Of a DNA stretch of 64,000 bases, positions 45,601-56,445 are shown in pieces. The notes beneath the pieces are model-generated. The model had not been told where the DNA came from. It made no database searches and was given only the letters and a program-made list of their open reading frames with translations. Both the position numbers and the translations under genes were made by a program. This DNA comes from Taudactylus pleione (lineage: Eukaryota > Chordata > Amphibia > Anura > Myobatrachidae). Numbering within the stretch: position 1 is the stretch's first letter; the number at the start of each line of letters is the position of its first letter. The stretch is from positions 6,282,501 to 6,346,500 of the forward strand of contig JAUIMM010000636.1 of NCBI GenBank assembly GCA_031769625.1. Direction: 5' to 3'.

Positions 45601-46295
45601 TTATGTATAATATGTAACAATTTCCATAAATCTTGATGAAACATTACCATATATCTGTAACAATGAATGCTAATTACAACAAACAAATACACCAGATTGT
45701 TAATCTAAATAGATTTTCATCAATAGGATAAGCACTGCTAAATAACCTTTGAACTTTAAATCTACAAAAACACATGACTTATTAAGTCCAACTTAGAAAA
45801 TTCATAAATATTTAGAAGTCTCACGAGTCAATACTGATTGAACTATAGGGAAAATGGTTTTGAAATCTGCACTACTAATTGGAGCAGTCTTTTGGTGGAA
45901 AGCAAGAGAAAGAGAAGACGGTATGAAATAAGGGTCCACGTTATTGATACAAGTAAAGTAAGTCTTTCTGCATTAGATTGGTGGTCCGAGTCCTTGCAGT
46001 TAATAACGTGGACCAGATGGTCTGGCCTCAGGTGCTGAATTTGTCGAGCAGTGAGGATCACTGACAGGAACAGGTGCAGATATTAACCATAAGGGTTTGG
46101 CTGGGATAGCATGAAGGCTGCTGCAGCTATATACATATTAATGTGCTCCAGACTCTGAGCAGTTCAATTGTAAGGGCACTAAATCACTGTAGTAAAGTGT
46201 AGAAAGACCTACTCCTGGAACCGTGAGGAGTTGGGCAGTAAAAACTCAATACCTGCTATGGAAATTTTGCAGTCTGAATAGGTACAATATGTACA
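45601..46295. other. Intronic gap, unassigned
   Basis: Only a short inverted pair is seen (GTCCACGTTATT near 45932 / AATAACGTGGAC near 46003). Confidence 0.5.
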
Positions 46296-46572
46296 TATGT
46301 CCGCTAGATTGTAAGCTCCTAGAAGCAGGGTCCTCCTCTCTACTGTCTCGCAGCCTTCTTCTCAAGCACTTCAATGACAGCCTTCACCTTCCTATCTGTA
46401 TTGTGTATGGAGAATTGTGTTGCTAATTGTTACTTGTGCTCGGTTTACATTTTGGTTACTCTATTGTAATGTCATTTTCTGTGCACCCGGTACTGTATGT
46501 ATGGCGATGTAGACCACTTGTGGTGCCCTAAAAATAAAACGTAATAATAATAATAATAATAAATAATAATAA
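46296..46572 (+). mobile_element. SINE/LINE 3'-end fragment with (AAT)n tail
   Basis: TAGATTGTAAGCTCCTAGAA, GCAGGGTCCTCCTCTCTACT and the end GTGGTGCCCTAAAAATAAAA followed by (AAT)n at 46541-46572 match the common frog repeat end TGTAAGCTC...GGCGCTATATAAATAA seen in the SINE at 12988-13677. Confidence 0.65.
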
Positions 46573-46597
46573 TGTCACAGTTGGATCTCGAGTCTAA

Positions 46598-46770
46598 AGC
46601 TGAGTACACACTATAAGCTATATCGTACAATATATCGCTCCGAAAGAAATGGAATAATATATTGTACCATCGTATACTGGTTAGTGTAGTGTGTACGACG
46701 CACACGATATATCACTACATCATGTTGTTTTCGTCACTGGGTAAACACATTGTATAGTGTGTAGCCAGCT
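46598..46770. mobile_element. MITE, TIR AGCTGAGTACACACTATA, TSD TAA
   Basis: Ends AGCTGAGTACACACTATA and TATAGTGTGTAGCCAGCT, with TAA on both sides (46595-46597, 46771-46773). A 3 bp TWA duplication is typical of PIF/Harbinger-related MITEs. Confidence 0.82.
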
Positions 46771-46773
46771 TAA

Positions 46774-47302
46774 CAGTCCACGGTGTCCTGTGCCATGGTA
46801 AGTTCACTGTTGGACACCAGGGTCTACTAGATATATTGATACAATCAAAGTATTTAACACATTTCATCGCTATAGGTGATTATTCAAAGAGAAATTGTAA
46901 AACAAGCCTATATTGGGCAGAGATTGGTTAATGTTCATTAATTAATTAACCAATCAAGCAGCTGTATACATAATAATGGCTGATTCTTTTTTGTTTGAAT
47001 CCAAAAGGATATATAAAACATAATTAAATGTAACATAAAATACTTGTTCATATGATGGAAAAATTGGGCTCCTAAGCAGAGCAGTATAAATAGATCATAA
47101 TGTATAAATGGACCTAAAGTTCACAATCAGAAATTAGGAGGGTTATAACGCAAAAATTGTTCTGATGATTAAGGCACAATGAGGAGGTGAAATCCTGGCG
47201 ATTTCCAGATTTGACAGACTGGGTCCTGATTATTTTTTCCCACCATGGGTTTACTACTATGAAAAACATTTGAGAAAGAAACAAAAGACCAAGTCAACCT
47301 AC
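46774..47302. other. Intronic gap, unassigned
   Basis: AT-rich; one short repeat TTCATTAATTAATTAACC. No gene seen. Confidence 0.5.
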
Positions 47303-47384
47303 CTAAAAAGTGATTCCATCGCATCTCGATCAAGGAATTCATGATCATGCTTTACAATTTCTATGTCTAATGGGAACTGCAAAT
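47303..47384 (-). CDS. dlc1: DLC1-family RhoGAP: second SAM-domain exon
   Basis: 82 bp exon, acceptor TTTTAG before 47384, donor GTAGGT after 47303. With the G carried over it reads DLQFPLDIEIVKHDHEFLDR and DAMESLFR, the second half of the SAM domain (human DLC1: DFLFPIDISLVKREHDFLDR). It ends in phase 2, which the exon at 40260-40323 completes as Arg. Confidence 0.92.
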
Positions 47385-47493
47385 CTAAAACATATTAACA
47401 ATAATAAAATGGTCAGTGGACAACATTATGAAACGCAGATGAGTGGATCATGCAAGTTATTGACACATTTTAATGATGATCTGCAAGTGACAC

Positions 47494-47947
47494 TGCTTTA
47501 GGGATGTAGTCGGCATCCCAATGCCGAAATCCCGACAGGTTGGGATCCCAGGACCTGTATCCCGACCGTCGGCATGCCAAAGGTAAGTATAGGGGTGTTA
47601 GGGGGAGGGCAGCGTTAGCTAGGGACATTAGTGTTAGGCACTAGGCGGAGGGTGGGTGAGGATTAGGGTGCAGGGAGGGAGAGGTTGGGTTTACTCACTA
47701 GGGGGGGGGGGGGGGAGTTAGGTGTAGCCACTGGGGAGGGGGTTTTAGGTTTAGGGCGTGGGGAGGGGGAGGTTAGGTTTAGGCACTAGAGGGGGAGGTT
47801 AGGGTTAGGCACCAGGGAGGGTGGGTTAGAAAAGTACTTACCATAGCGTCCTATGGGTGTCAGTATTCAGGCTGTCGGGATGCCGCTGTCGGTATTACGA
47901 CCAGCGGCATCCCGACAGCCGGGATATCATAACCAACCCTTGCTTTA
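47494..47947. mobile_element. Foldback with telomere-like minisatellite, TSD TGCTTTA
   Basis: TGCTTTA duplicates (47494-47500, 47941-47947) flank ends with repeated, inverted GGCATCCC/GGGATGCC modules. The interior 47580-47830 is a minisatellite of GTTAGGGTTAGGCAC-type units interrupted by G runs (up to 16 G at 47700). Relative of 11168-11640 by design. Confidence 0.8.
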
Positions 47948-48369
47948 CTATGCTACACAAAGTTTAGTGATCTTATGAGAAAATACCTTGCCACTTTTTA
48001 ATAAATGCAAACAAATAAAACATAAAAATTAATGCCCAAATGAGACACCAGACATTGGCCACAACACATTTTATTTATATAATATATATATATATCTATC
48101 ACACACACACACATATAACATACATATCTCCCCATCCCATTCCATTTTAAAACACACATTATTGAAATTCTGAATATCATATTAGGCAGACGAAAATAAA
48201 TGTTTTATATATTCCAAGAATCGCTAATGTCTGCATTTTGCTGATTGACAAAATTAAAAACCCACACATACAACAAAGCAAAGTTTTTGAAAATAATGAC
48301 TCCGGATGACAAGATGAGAAGTGCTAAGAGCCTAATCTTAACATCTGGGCAGTTGAGCTATACAATTAC
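47948..48369. other. Intron with (TA)(CA) microsatellite
   Basis: Repeat at 48076-48117; nothing else recognised. Confidence 0.6.
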
Positions 48370-48441
48370 CTTCATACAACTGCGCATACTGTGGGAATCC
48401 TGCAGCTCGCAGCCAGTCACAGGCCTCCTTGGCTTCAATTT
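48370..48441 (-). CDS. dlc1: DLC1-family RhoGAP: first SAM-domain exon in window
   Basis: 72 bp exon, acceptor CCCCACTAG before 48441, donor GTAATT after 48370. It reads IEAKEACDWLRAAGFPQYAQ and LYE; human DLC1 has IEAKEACDWLRATGFPQYAQ. Ends in phase 1. The initiating exon (expected to end MILTQ in DLC1) was not found above 48441 and probably lies upstream of the window. Confidence 0.93.
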
Positions 48442-49369
48442 CTAGTGGGGGGAAAATAATAATGTTACATGATAAACAAAAACATTCAAGGTTAAATTCA
48501 GCCGTAAGTAGAATGCATGAGTGCTATTATAGAATTATAGAATATTAATCCAACTATAATAAGTGAGAGAAATTATGACAGTGTACATGTGAGTATGTAC
48601 GCACATATAATATGAATTCTGCTAGACTGTTGCAGTTAAAGTCAGCAAAAATAAGCAAACATACACCAAGGAGAAAATGAAGTGGCGTGTTTGATGGGGG
48701 CTTGAAATCCCTGAAAATTGCATATTGAAGCTCCAAATCATTGTATTCAGCAGTTTTGATGGCATCTGGCCAATCAGAAGTAGAGTAATCACAATACACT
48801 TATGAGGGCATATTTATTGAAGAAGGAGGCATATAACAATGACCATTCTCTTATGGGGGAAATACTATTTTATTAATATATTAGTAGAGAAATAATGGTT
48901 TAATATGGTTAAGAGTATATTAATTATATTAAAAGGAGTAATATTGATAGTTAATTGGTATTCAAAAATATTTTTGTAAAGGGGCAAAATGTATTATTTC
49001 ATGGCTATATAAATAGTTTGAGCTACAGCATTTCGCCTGTAAACAAAGTAATTTTTTTTGGCCTGTTTTAAGCCAGTCTCTAAATCTATGGTTTCTACAC
49101 TTGTATGGTTCTTAAGGTAATTGGCCTTCCTGGCCTTTGCCTGAAGTCCCAATCCAAGCCACAACTGGCAATCCACAGCTCCTTCCTACTATGAAAAAGC
49201 TTAACTAAATTATGTGATACTTATAGATTTTTGGCTTCTGAACACAAAAATGACTCCAGATTTTGCATATCACATCACGTTTTTCTGCAAAAGTGTATTT
49301 ATGAGTTTTTTCATATTCTTTGAAGTAATAAATGTATTCTGCCTACATTTATTACAAAAAATTGTCTTA
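48442..49369. other. Gap, probable intron, unassigned
   Basis: AT-rich, no ORF with homology I recognise. Confidence 0.5.
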
Positions 49370-49671
49370 AATTATTATTATTATCATTATTATTATTATC
49401 GTTTATTTATATGGCGCCACAAGTGTTCCGCAGCGCCTTACAAAGTACATAAACAAATAGATTGATTTACAGTGACTTACAGTACAGTACAATACAATAC
49501 ATTACAGAACATGGATAATATACATTGCTACATTCACGACCATAACACCCAGATAAGCAACAATGCAAAGCAATCAAGTGTAGGTGCCCTGGTAGAGAGT
49601 AAGAAGTAGATGAAGGTATAGTAACGAGATGCACAAGAGGATAGAGGGCCCTACTCATAGGAGCTTACATT

Positions 49672-51580
49672 CTAAGGGGGAGGGACAGACAAACAGGGGT
49701 GAAACAGATGGGGTAGGCAGGGAGGAAGGAGTATGTAGCAGCAAGTTAAGATGAGAGCTGGAAGGCTTTGATGAAATAGTGGGTCTTGAGAGCCCGTTTG
49801 AAGGATTGTAGAGAGGTGGAGAGTCTGATGGGAAGTGGAAGAGAGTTCCAAAAGGTGGGGAGCAGCGCGGGCAAAATTTTGGAGGCGGGAGTGGGAGGAA
49901 GTAATCAATTGGCATGAGAGGCGGCGTGCATTTGTTGAACGAAGAGGGCGGACAGGAGAGTGAAGGGAGATGAGATCAGAGATGTAAATGGGAGAGGAAT
50001 GGCTGAGGGCTTTGTAAGTGAGTGTGAGAACCTTAAATTGGGTTCTAAAGGGGAAGGGGAGCCAGTGGAGGGCTTGTAGGAGAGGGGAGGCAGATGCAGA
50101 GCGTTTTGAGAGGAAGATGAGCCGAGCAGCAGCACTGAGGACAGACTGGAGAGGGGAGAGAAGGGATTTGGGGAGGCCAGATAGAAGAAGGTTACAGTGG
50201 TCCAATCTGGAGATTACCAATGAGTGTATGAGGGTTTTTGTGGCATCCTGTGTGAGAAAGGGTCTAATCTTGGAAATATTTTTAAGATGAAAGCGACAGG
50301 ACTGTGAGAGATTCTGGATATGTGGTTTGAAGGATAGGGAGGAGTCCAGGATAACTCCAAGACAGCGCACTTTGGGGCTAGAGGAGATAGTTGTGCCATC
50401 AATTGATAAAGAAATGGTGGGAAGTGTGGTTATATAGGGGGGAGGGAAGAAGATTAGCTCAGTCTTAGACATATTAAGTTTAAGAAATCGCTGGGACATC
50501 CAGGAAGAAATGGCAGAGAGACAGTTGGAGACACGAGTGAGGAGAGAGGGAGAGAGGTCAGGGGAGGAAAGGTAGATCTGAGTATCATCAGCATAGAGAT
50601 GATATTGGAGGTCAAAAGAGCTGATGAGTTCACCTAGTGAGGATGTATAGAGTGAGAAAAGGAGAGGTCTAAGAACAGAACCTTGGGGAACACCCACTGC
50701 AAGAGGCTGTGGGGGAGAAGAGGAGTCATGAGAGGAGACAGAGAAGGATCGGTCAGAGAGGTAGGAGGATAGCCAGGAGAGGGCAGTGTCACGCAGACCA
50801 AGGGAGTGAAGGATTTGCAGAAGGAGAGGGTGGTCCACAGTGTCAAAAGCAGCAGAAAGGTCAAGGAGAATGAGCAGAGAATAGTGGCCCTTGGATTTAG
50901 CAGCAAGGAGGTCATTGCTGACTTTTGTGAGGGCAGTTTCAGTGGAGTGAACGGAAGCCAGACTGAAAAGGGTCAAGGAGGGAATGAGAGGAAAGAAAGG
51001 TGGTAAGGCGCTTGAAAACAACACGCTCAAAGAGCTTGGAAGCAAAAGGGAGGAGAGAGATGGGACAGTAGTTGGAGAGAGTGTTAGAATCAAGGGTTGG
51101 TTTTTTTAGTATGGGGGAGACAAGGGCATGTTTGAATGCAGACGGGACAGTGCCTGATGATAGGGAGAGATTAAGGAGGTGGGCAAGATGGGAGCAGGCA
51201 GAAGGAGAGAGGTAGCGGAGGAGACGTGAAGGGATAGGGTCAAGGGGGGAGGACTGGATGAGGGACATGACTTCCTCTCCAGATACAGGGGAGAAGAAAG
51301 ATAGAGTCGGTAAAATTGAAGGAGAGGGATGATCTGGGAAGAGAGGAGGTGGATAGCAGGGGGGACTGGTGGGATATGATGTCCTGACATATGGAGTAAA
51401 TTTTAGATGTAAAGTAGGTAGCAAAATCAAGGGCAGAGAGTGAGGAGGGGAGGCGAAGAGGGGGTTGGCGGAGGAGGGAGTTGAAGGTGGTGAAGAGATG
51501 TTGGGGATTTGAGAGGAGATGAGGTTCTTGAAATATGACTGTTTAGAGAGGGAAAGGGCAGCACTGTATGATGAGAGCAT
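49672..51580 (-). pseudogene. L2 ORF2: reverse transcriptase and C terminus
   Basis: 51580-50939 carries the finger region ([40 protein letters not shown]). 51093-49672, open for 473 residues, reads [20 protein letters not shown] (block A, catalytic Asp), [27 protein letters not shown] (usual Gly-Pro replaced by Arg-Pro), [11 protein letters not shown] (catalytic YADD), [16 protein letters not shown] and the long C-terminal [20 protein letters not shown]. One frame shift near 50970 divides them. Confidence 0.92.
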
Positions 51581-52776
51581 AAATTTGAAATGGAGAAAAT
51601 CAGCCTTAGAGCGTGATCTTCTCCACAGTGGTTCGGTAGTTCGCGAACACTTTTGCAGGTATCTGGTGCATTTGGAATGCCAGGGTTGAGGTGTAAATCT
51701 GCAAGGGTGAATAGTGATCGCCGGAGCAACAGAGTCCAGAGCAGAAGTAAGGGAGGTATTGTATAGAGAAATGGCTTGTTCAGGGCAGGAGAGAGAGAGG
51801 ATAGGGGAGAGAAGTGAGTCAAGCTAGGAAGAGAAAGAAACTGTGTCAATAGCGTCAATGTTACACTTAGTGATAGTGGCCTTAGGAGGTAGAGGAAGGG
51901 AAGGAGAGAGGGATAGGTTAAAAGAGAGAAGGTGATGGTCTGAGAGGGGGAATGGGGAATTGGAGTAAATCAGAAATATCACAACGGTGAGTGAATACCA
52001 GGTCAAGCGAATGCCCACTCACATGGGAGGATGAGGAGGTCCATTGGGAGAGACCAAGTGAAGACATGAGGGTGAGGAGTTTGGAGGCAGAGCTTCTGTG
52101 GGGATATCAATAGGAATATTGAAGTCACCTAGGATAATAGAGGGAAGGTCAGAGGAGAGAAAGTGAGGAAGCCAGGAAGCAAAGTTGTCAATGAATTTGG
52201 AAGGAGGGCCAGGGGGACGGTAAATGACAGCTACTCTAAGGTGAACTGGTTGGAAGAGGCGTATAGCATGAACCTCAAATGTAGAGAAAGTAGATGGTTC
52301 AGAGGGTAGGAGTAACCGGGGGATAGAAGGACCCCTACCCCACCACCATGGCGACCCCCAGGCCGAAGGGTATGAGAGAAGATGAGGCCCCCAGAGGGGA
52401 GAGCAGTAGGGGAAGTGGTGTCAGAGGGTGAAATCCAGGTTTCAGTAATGGCTAGGAGATGCAAGTTTTTAGAGATGAAAAGGTCATGGGTGGGTACGAG
52501 TTTGTTACATACTGATCTGGCATTCCAGAGGGCACAGGATAGAGGGACAGTGTTTGTGGGAGAGATGTGAATTAGATTATTTGGGTTGCTGTAGCGAGAA
52601 GGTGAGTTTAATATGGGTGGCCGAGATGAATGTAGTGGAGAATTTATGCGGGGACCAGTGCTGGGAAGGGAACCTGTAGGTAGTTGGCAGGGAGGGAGTT
52701 TAATATGATGGGGGTGGTATGGGGAGACATGGAGAGGAGGTTTGGAGGAAGGATTATCAGTGGGGTAGTAGGACAA
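51581..52776 (-). pseudogene. L2 ORF2: endonuclease domain
   Basis: 52776-52231 has LSCALWNARSVCNKLVPTHD and LLAITETWISPSD, the AP-endonuclease opening of CR1/L2 elements (catalytic Asn and Glu). It continues in other frames with VAVIYRPPGPPSKFI-like and GDFNIPID-like blocks (52130-52240) and PLSDHHLLSF (51930), which has the catalytic SDH. The frame shifts at least three times. Confidence 0.85.
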
Positions 52777-53089
52777 AGGAGGGGTAGAAGAGAATGAAAG
52801 TGTAGTAGTGGGAGAGGAGAGGGAGAACGGCAGATAAAGGAGGTTGTATAGAACGGTTGTATAGAACGTTGCAATTCAGTTCTCATCATAAAACTTACCC
52901 CCGCCCAGTGCCAGATTAAGGTCCACATGGGCCTGTAGCTGAAATTTACAAAGGGCCTAAACCCCATACTGTCTAAAGGAACATTGCACACCACAACTAC
53001 AACTACAAGGTGAGCTGGCGAAGATGGAACCAAATACAACAGAAGCAACACAGTTTTGCCCTGTGGCGACTCATTTTAGCCCCTGCCTA

Positions 53090-53660
53090 AAAAAAGTTTA
53101 CAAATTGGGAAAAATTATGTTATCAAATCCAGTTTAGTAGATCCAAATAAAGTTTAATTTCCACCTCTACATAGAAAATTAGGACTGATGAAACAATTTG
53201 TAAAAGCACTGCCTAAAGATGGAGAAACTTTCAAATATCTTTGCACCAAATTCCCTAACCTATCCAATGCTAAAGTGAAGGAAGGCATTTTTACAGGCCC
53301 TAACATTAGAAAGTTAATAAAAGATGAACATTTTGGGCGTGTAATGAATATTGTGGAACTTTCGGCGTGGACTTCGTTCAAACAAGTGATTTAAAAATTT
53401 GTAGGCAATGTCAAGGATCCAAACTACAAAGAAATTGTCAGGGAAATACTTAATAGTTACAGAAACCTTGGCTGCAATATGAGTTTAAATGTACATTTTT
53501 TGACTACAATGAAGAACAGGGTGAACGGTTCCACCAAGACGTTAAAGATGTAGAAAGAAGATACCAGGGTCGTTGGGACGTCAGCATGATGGCTGACTAC
53601 TGCTGGATGATACACAGAGACGACACAGAAAAAGCTTATAAGCGAAAAGCGACAAAATGA
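53090..53660 (+). pseudogene. Unrecognised intronless gene remnant
   Basis: After FPPLHRKLGLMKQFVKALPK the frame runs DGETFKYLCTKFPNLSNAKV, EGIFTGPNIRKLIKDEHFGR to a stop at 53392. It resumes FVGNVKDPNYKEIVREILNS, YRNLGCNMSLNVHFL and, after a frame shift near 53510, EQGERFHQDVKDVERRYQGR WDVSMMADYCWM (53511-53610). The block order looks like a conserved protein family that I have seen only as uncharacterised proteins. It is uninterrupted by introns and sits among transposons, so it may be a retrocopy or part of an unknown mobile element. I give no function. Confidence 0.6.
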
Positions 53661-54040
53661 AGTTTGAAGACAAAAAAAACAAGATATTAACAATTTTTTC
53701 AATAATTAGGGTTTTGTTTCTATTGTTGATTTTATTGTTATTTTATTATGTAATTAAGACAAACAAACAGTGATATCATCTACACTTCTTCATATTTCAC
53801 AATAAATATGTCAAAAACAATTAAACTAGGTAAATGTGATGCGGTAATTTTTTTAAAATATACTATTTCTTGATGTACACAGGAGTATAATTAAGAATAT
53901 AAAAGTATTATTAAAATAAGCTTTCAATACCTTAAATTTCGTAGACCTGTCCAATCCAATCCAAGATTGCATGCTAAAAATTTAGGATTACTGTTATCAA
54001 ACCTGAAAATGTTCATACACTGGCTGATTCATATATGTAT
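53661..54040. other. Gap, AT-rich, nothing recognised
   Basis: No repeat ends or ORF supported. Confidence 0.5.
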
Positions 54041-54145
54041 ACATATACATACACATATATATATATATACACACACACACTGACATACATATACATATAT
54101 ATATATACACACATATACATACATATACACACACACACACACACG
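54041..54145. repeat. (TA)/(CA) compound microsatellite
   Basis: Runs of TATATA and ACACAC next to the PLE end pair. Confidence 0.88.
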
Positions 54146-54228
54146 TATAAATCCAGAGTATTTCCCATGCTTGTCACACATGCTGCTGGATGTATGCTGC
54201 TCTTGTTTACATGATGCATAATATGCTG

Positions 54229-54265
54229 CAATCTTGAGGTCTTATGGGACTGAAACGTTGATGCT
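54229..54265 (+). ncRNA. Hammerhead-like motif, degenerate
   Basis: Helix I GCAATC with GATGC (one bulge), core TTGAGG-type, helix II GTC/GAC, GAAA (54252-54255), helix III ACGT, H17 T54259. Core positions 3 and 9 deviate. Confidence 0.4.
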
Positions 54266-54668
54266 GCTTGGATTATATCTACATGATTAAATGAAAAAAT
54301 CATTACTACTTTCTGTTTTTTCTTATATTGGGAAATACTCTGGATTTATAGAAGGACTGGTTCACTGGTTTGGGAGGCCGCATCCCGCTACTGGGACTCT
54401 GATGTGAGTGCAGGAACTTTTGTCACTCTTGGGGGTGTGACCTACACTTACAGACATGCCGGGCAGCCCCCAAGCATTCAGGCTTCTCTAGTGTTGTGTA
54501 TTCCAGTTTGCCGGAAGTGGTCATGGAAGCCTTAGTGACACACGTGGATGTCCATGCTCGCCACTAATGGAGCTCCGGGACACTATCCGGTGCACGGGAC
54601 ACAGGATGATTGGCACATCCGGGGGGTGAGTTATTTAAGTTTGTTTTTTCTTATACACTCTATTCTTG

Positions 54669-54710
54669 ATATCCTGATGAAGGGGCGTGTTTCCCTGAAA
54701 CGTCGATGAT
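54669..54710 (+). ncRNA. Hammerhead ribozyme, consensus core
   Basis: Helix I TATC (54670-54673) with GATG (54705-54708); core CTGATGA (54674-54680); helix II AGGG (54681-54684) with CCCT (54693-54696), so an A-U pair closes next to the core; GAAA (54697-54700); helix III ACGT (54700-54703); H17 C54704. All core residues match. Predicted cleavage is after 54704. Confidence 0.8.
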
Positions 54711-54800
54711 TACTCTGCAATAAACCACTGCATGATTTCAAACCACTAACAAGCCTCCGAGTAACGCCTTCCTGTTTTCTGCATATGGTGGGGACGCTGC

Positions 54801-55719
54801 TCCCTATATGGAAGGCACCAGAGCAGCAATAGTGCTATATTTACTATAGCATACAGCGTTAATAAATGCAGTTATCCTTTCGATGAGCGACTGTGATGTG
54901 TGTGTAATGCATCCCACCCATAGTGAGCTGTAGAATTATACTCAGTCTATGCAGGAATATTTTCCCAAAGAACAAACACAGGGTAATCAATAATAAATAG
55001 TCACCGAATAGTGGATAGGTGCTCAAACAGCACAGCATATATATATAGCTCCCCACCAAACGTGTATCTTTTATTCTCAACTTACCCACCCTCACTAATT
55101 CCCAGCATAGGGAGGTTGCAAAAAAAGAAGAGCAAACTGAAAGAAAAAAAATAAAATAAACCCCCCATCTATTTAAGATGATAGCACAATTTGGTTATTT
55201 GTGGTTGAACCATGTGATTAATAACACTGGTGACTAGTTTAGGCAGCAGAATATTTTCAGTTAATTTTTATTTTTAAATTACATCTGCAAAAAGTGGTGA
55301 AACATAAGTTATATGGGCATTAGGATCTTCAAAATTTATTTCTAGCCAACTATAACGTCACTGTTATATTTACTAGCCTGCTAACCGGCAACAGATGTTG
55401 TGAATTAACTGCTCATCTTATGGCAATTAATAAAACTCTAGAGCCAATGCTTTTACATTCCCACAGGAGCAGGGTCAAAGTATTACCTTCCAGAATTACA
55501 GAACACTAACCAGATGCATAACACACCACTAAAATCTTACTGGTGCTATGCAAACTTCAAGATATTTCACACTGGCCATCTGCTTCAAAGGGGCCAGAAA
55601 GAGGGGATGAAAGGAAGTGGAACATATTCCCAAATGCAGGCCAGCTCTCAGCTTTCTTACACTGGTGAAAGTGATGCAGATGTCATCTGTGAAAGTGAAT
55701 TTAAAGGAAGGGACAATGG
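54801..55719. other. Gap, no gene seen
   Basis: AT-rich sequence; the short ORFs at 54859-55095 and 55514-55747 show no homology I recognise. Confidence 0.5.
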
Positions 55720-55935
55720 GCAAAATTTACTAAGTGGCGGGTTCTAAACCCCCGGCAATTTGACGGCAGGTTCTATTCTGTTCTAAACCCCGAGGGTTTG
55801 GTGGCGGTTTTGCAGCGGTTTCTAAATGACAGCCCTGTTCTATTCTATTCTAAAATGATGGCAGTTTTGCAGCGGTTTTGGCCTTAGTAAATCTTTAGAT
55901 AGCAAAACCGCCGCCAAACTGCAGTCAGAAAACAA
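55720..55935. mobile_element. MITE fragment with GGTTCTAAACC / GCAAAACCGCCGCCAAAC modules
   Basis: CAAAATTTACTAAGTGGCGG at the left and CCTTAGTAAATCTTTAG inside the right half suggest TTTACTAAG-type inverted ends. GGCGGTTTTGCAGCGG is repeated in both orientations. Confidence 0.5.
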
Positions 55936-56440
55936 TTTAGAATAGGGACAAGAATAAGTGGTGGGCCGTGCTTCAAATGGTGGTGGAGTGATGGGGTACG
56001 GGGTCCTCTGTCTAGTCAGTGGCGGTGGTGAAGGGGGGGGGGGGGGGGGGAGTGTGTAGGTGCATCAACATGAAACAGGAGTACCAATTCCTGCTGTAGG
56101 TTAGTTTGACTGAAGAGTGCACGTGCGCTCCTGTGTGTTTTGTAGGGTGGGATAGTGGGTGGGGGAGGGATAAGAGGATGGAGAGGAGAGAGGGAGGGAG
56201 AGGCAGAGGGTGGAGAGGGAGAGAGAGTGAGAGTGTTGGTGAAAAGGCTAGGTGGAGGCTCTATTAATTGATTCTTTGAAGCAAATTGGGGGATAAGTGG
56301 GAAAGGAGGGAACAGGTAAATGTATTGAAACGGCCATGGAGTTGTCAGTGCATCCACCACTGCTGCCTGCGGATCCCTCGTTCGGGAGCAGTAAATCGGT
56401 AATTGGGGGTTCAACCTTGGCCCCACCTCAGAGTCAGTTG
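55936..56440. other. Gap: G run and GA-rich sequence
   Basis: 16-17 G at 56034-56050 and a purine-rich stretch 56150-56235. The long minus-strand ORF here is only low complexity. Confidence 0.6.
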
Positions 56441-56445
56441 GTGAG

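Larger units (their letters stand above)
49370..52860 (-). mobile_element. L2-clade LINE
   Basis: Minus strand. The 3' end reads GCGCTGCGGAACACTTGTGG then GCGCCATATAAATAAACG and an (ATT/AAT)n tail near 49375, typical of L2 ends. Endonuclease and RT are in order; the 5' end is near 52860. Long stretches are open, so this is one of the better preserved elements here. Confidence 0.9.
54146..54800 (+). mobile_element. Tandem PLE ends with two hammerhead-like motifs
   Basis: Two related end sequences in the same orientation, one from about 54225 and one from about 54665. Each has a hammerhead-like motif whose cleavage site is followed by GATG, then about 70 bp later CTGTTTT-type wording (54313 and 54772). 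A 21 bp inverted pair (54146-54166 and 54330-54350, TATAAATCCAGAGTATTTCC plus C) brackets the first motif. No RT or nuclease nearby. Confidence 0.6.

Noticed and set aside
50018..50290. Plus-strand ORFs opposite the L2 RT
   Set aside because: Antisense shadows of the long L2 frame.
55514..55747. Plus-strand ORF of 77 codons
   Set aside because: No recognisable domain, no homologue seen and it runs into MITE sequence.
56340..56440. Possible tRNA at the DIRS 2 truncation point
   Set aside because: GGTTCAACC gives a weak B-box resemblance, but no cloverleaf or A box could be drawn.
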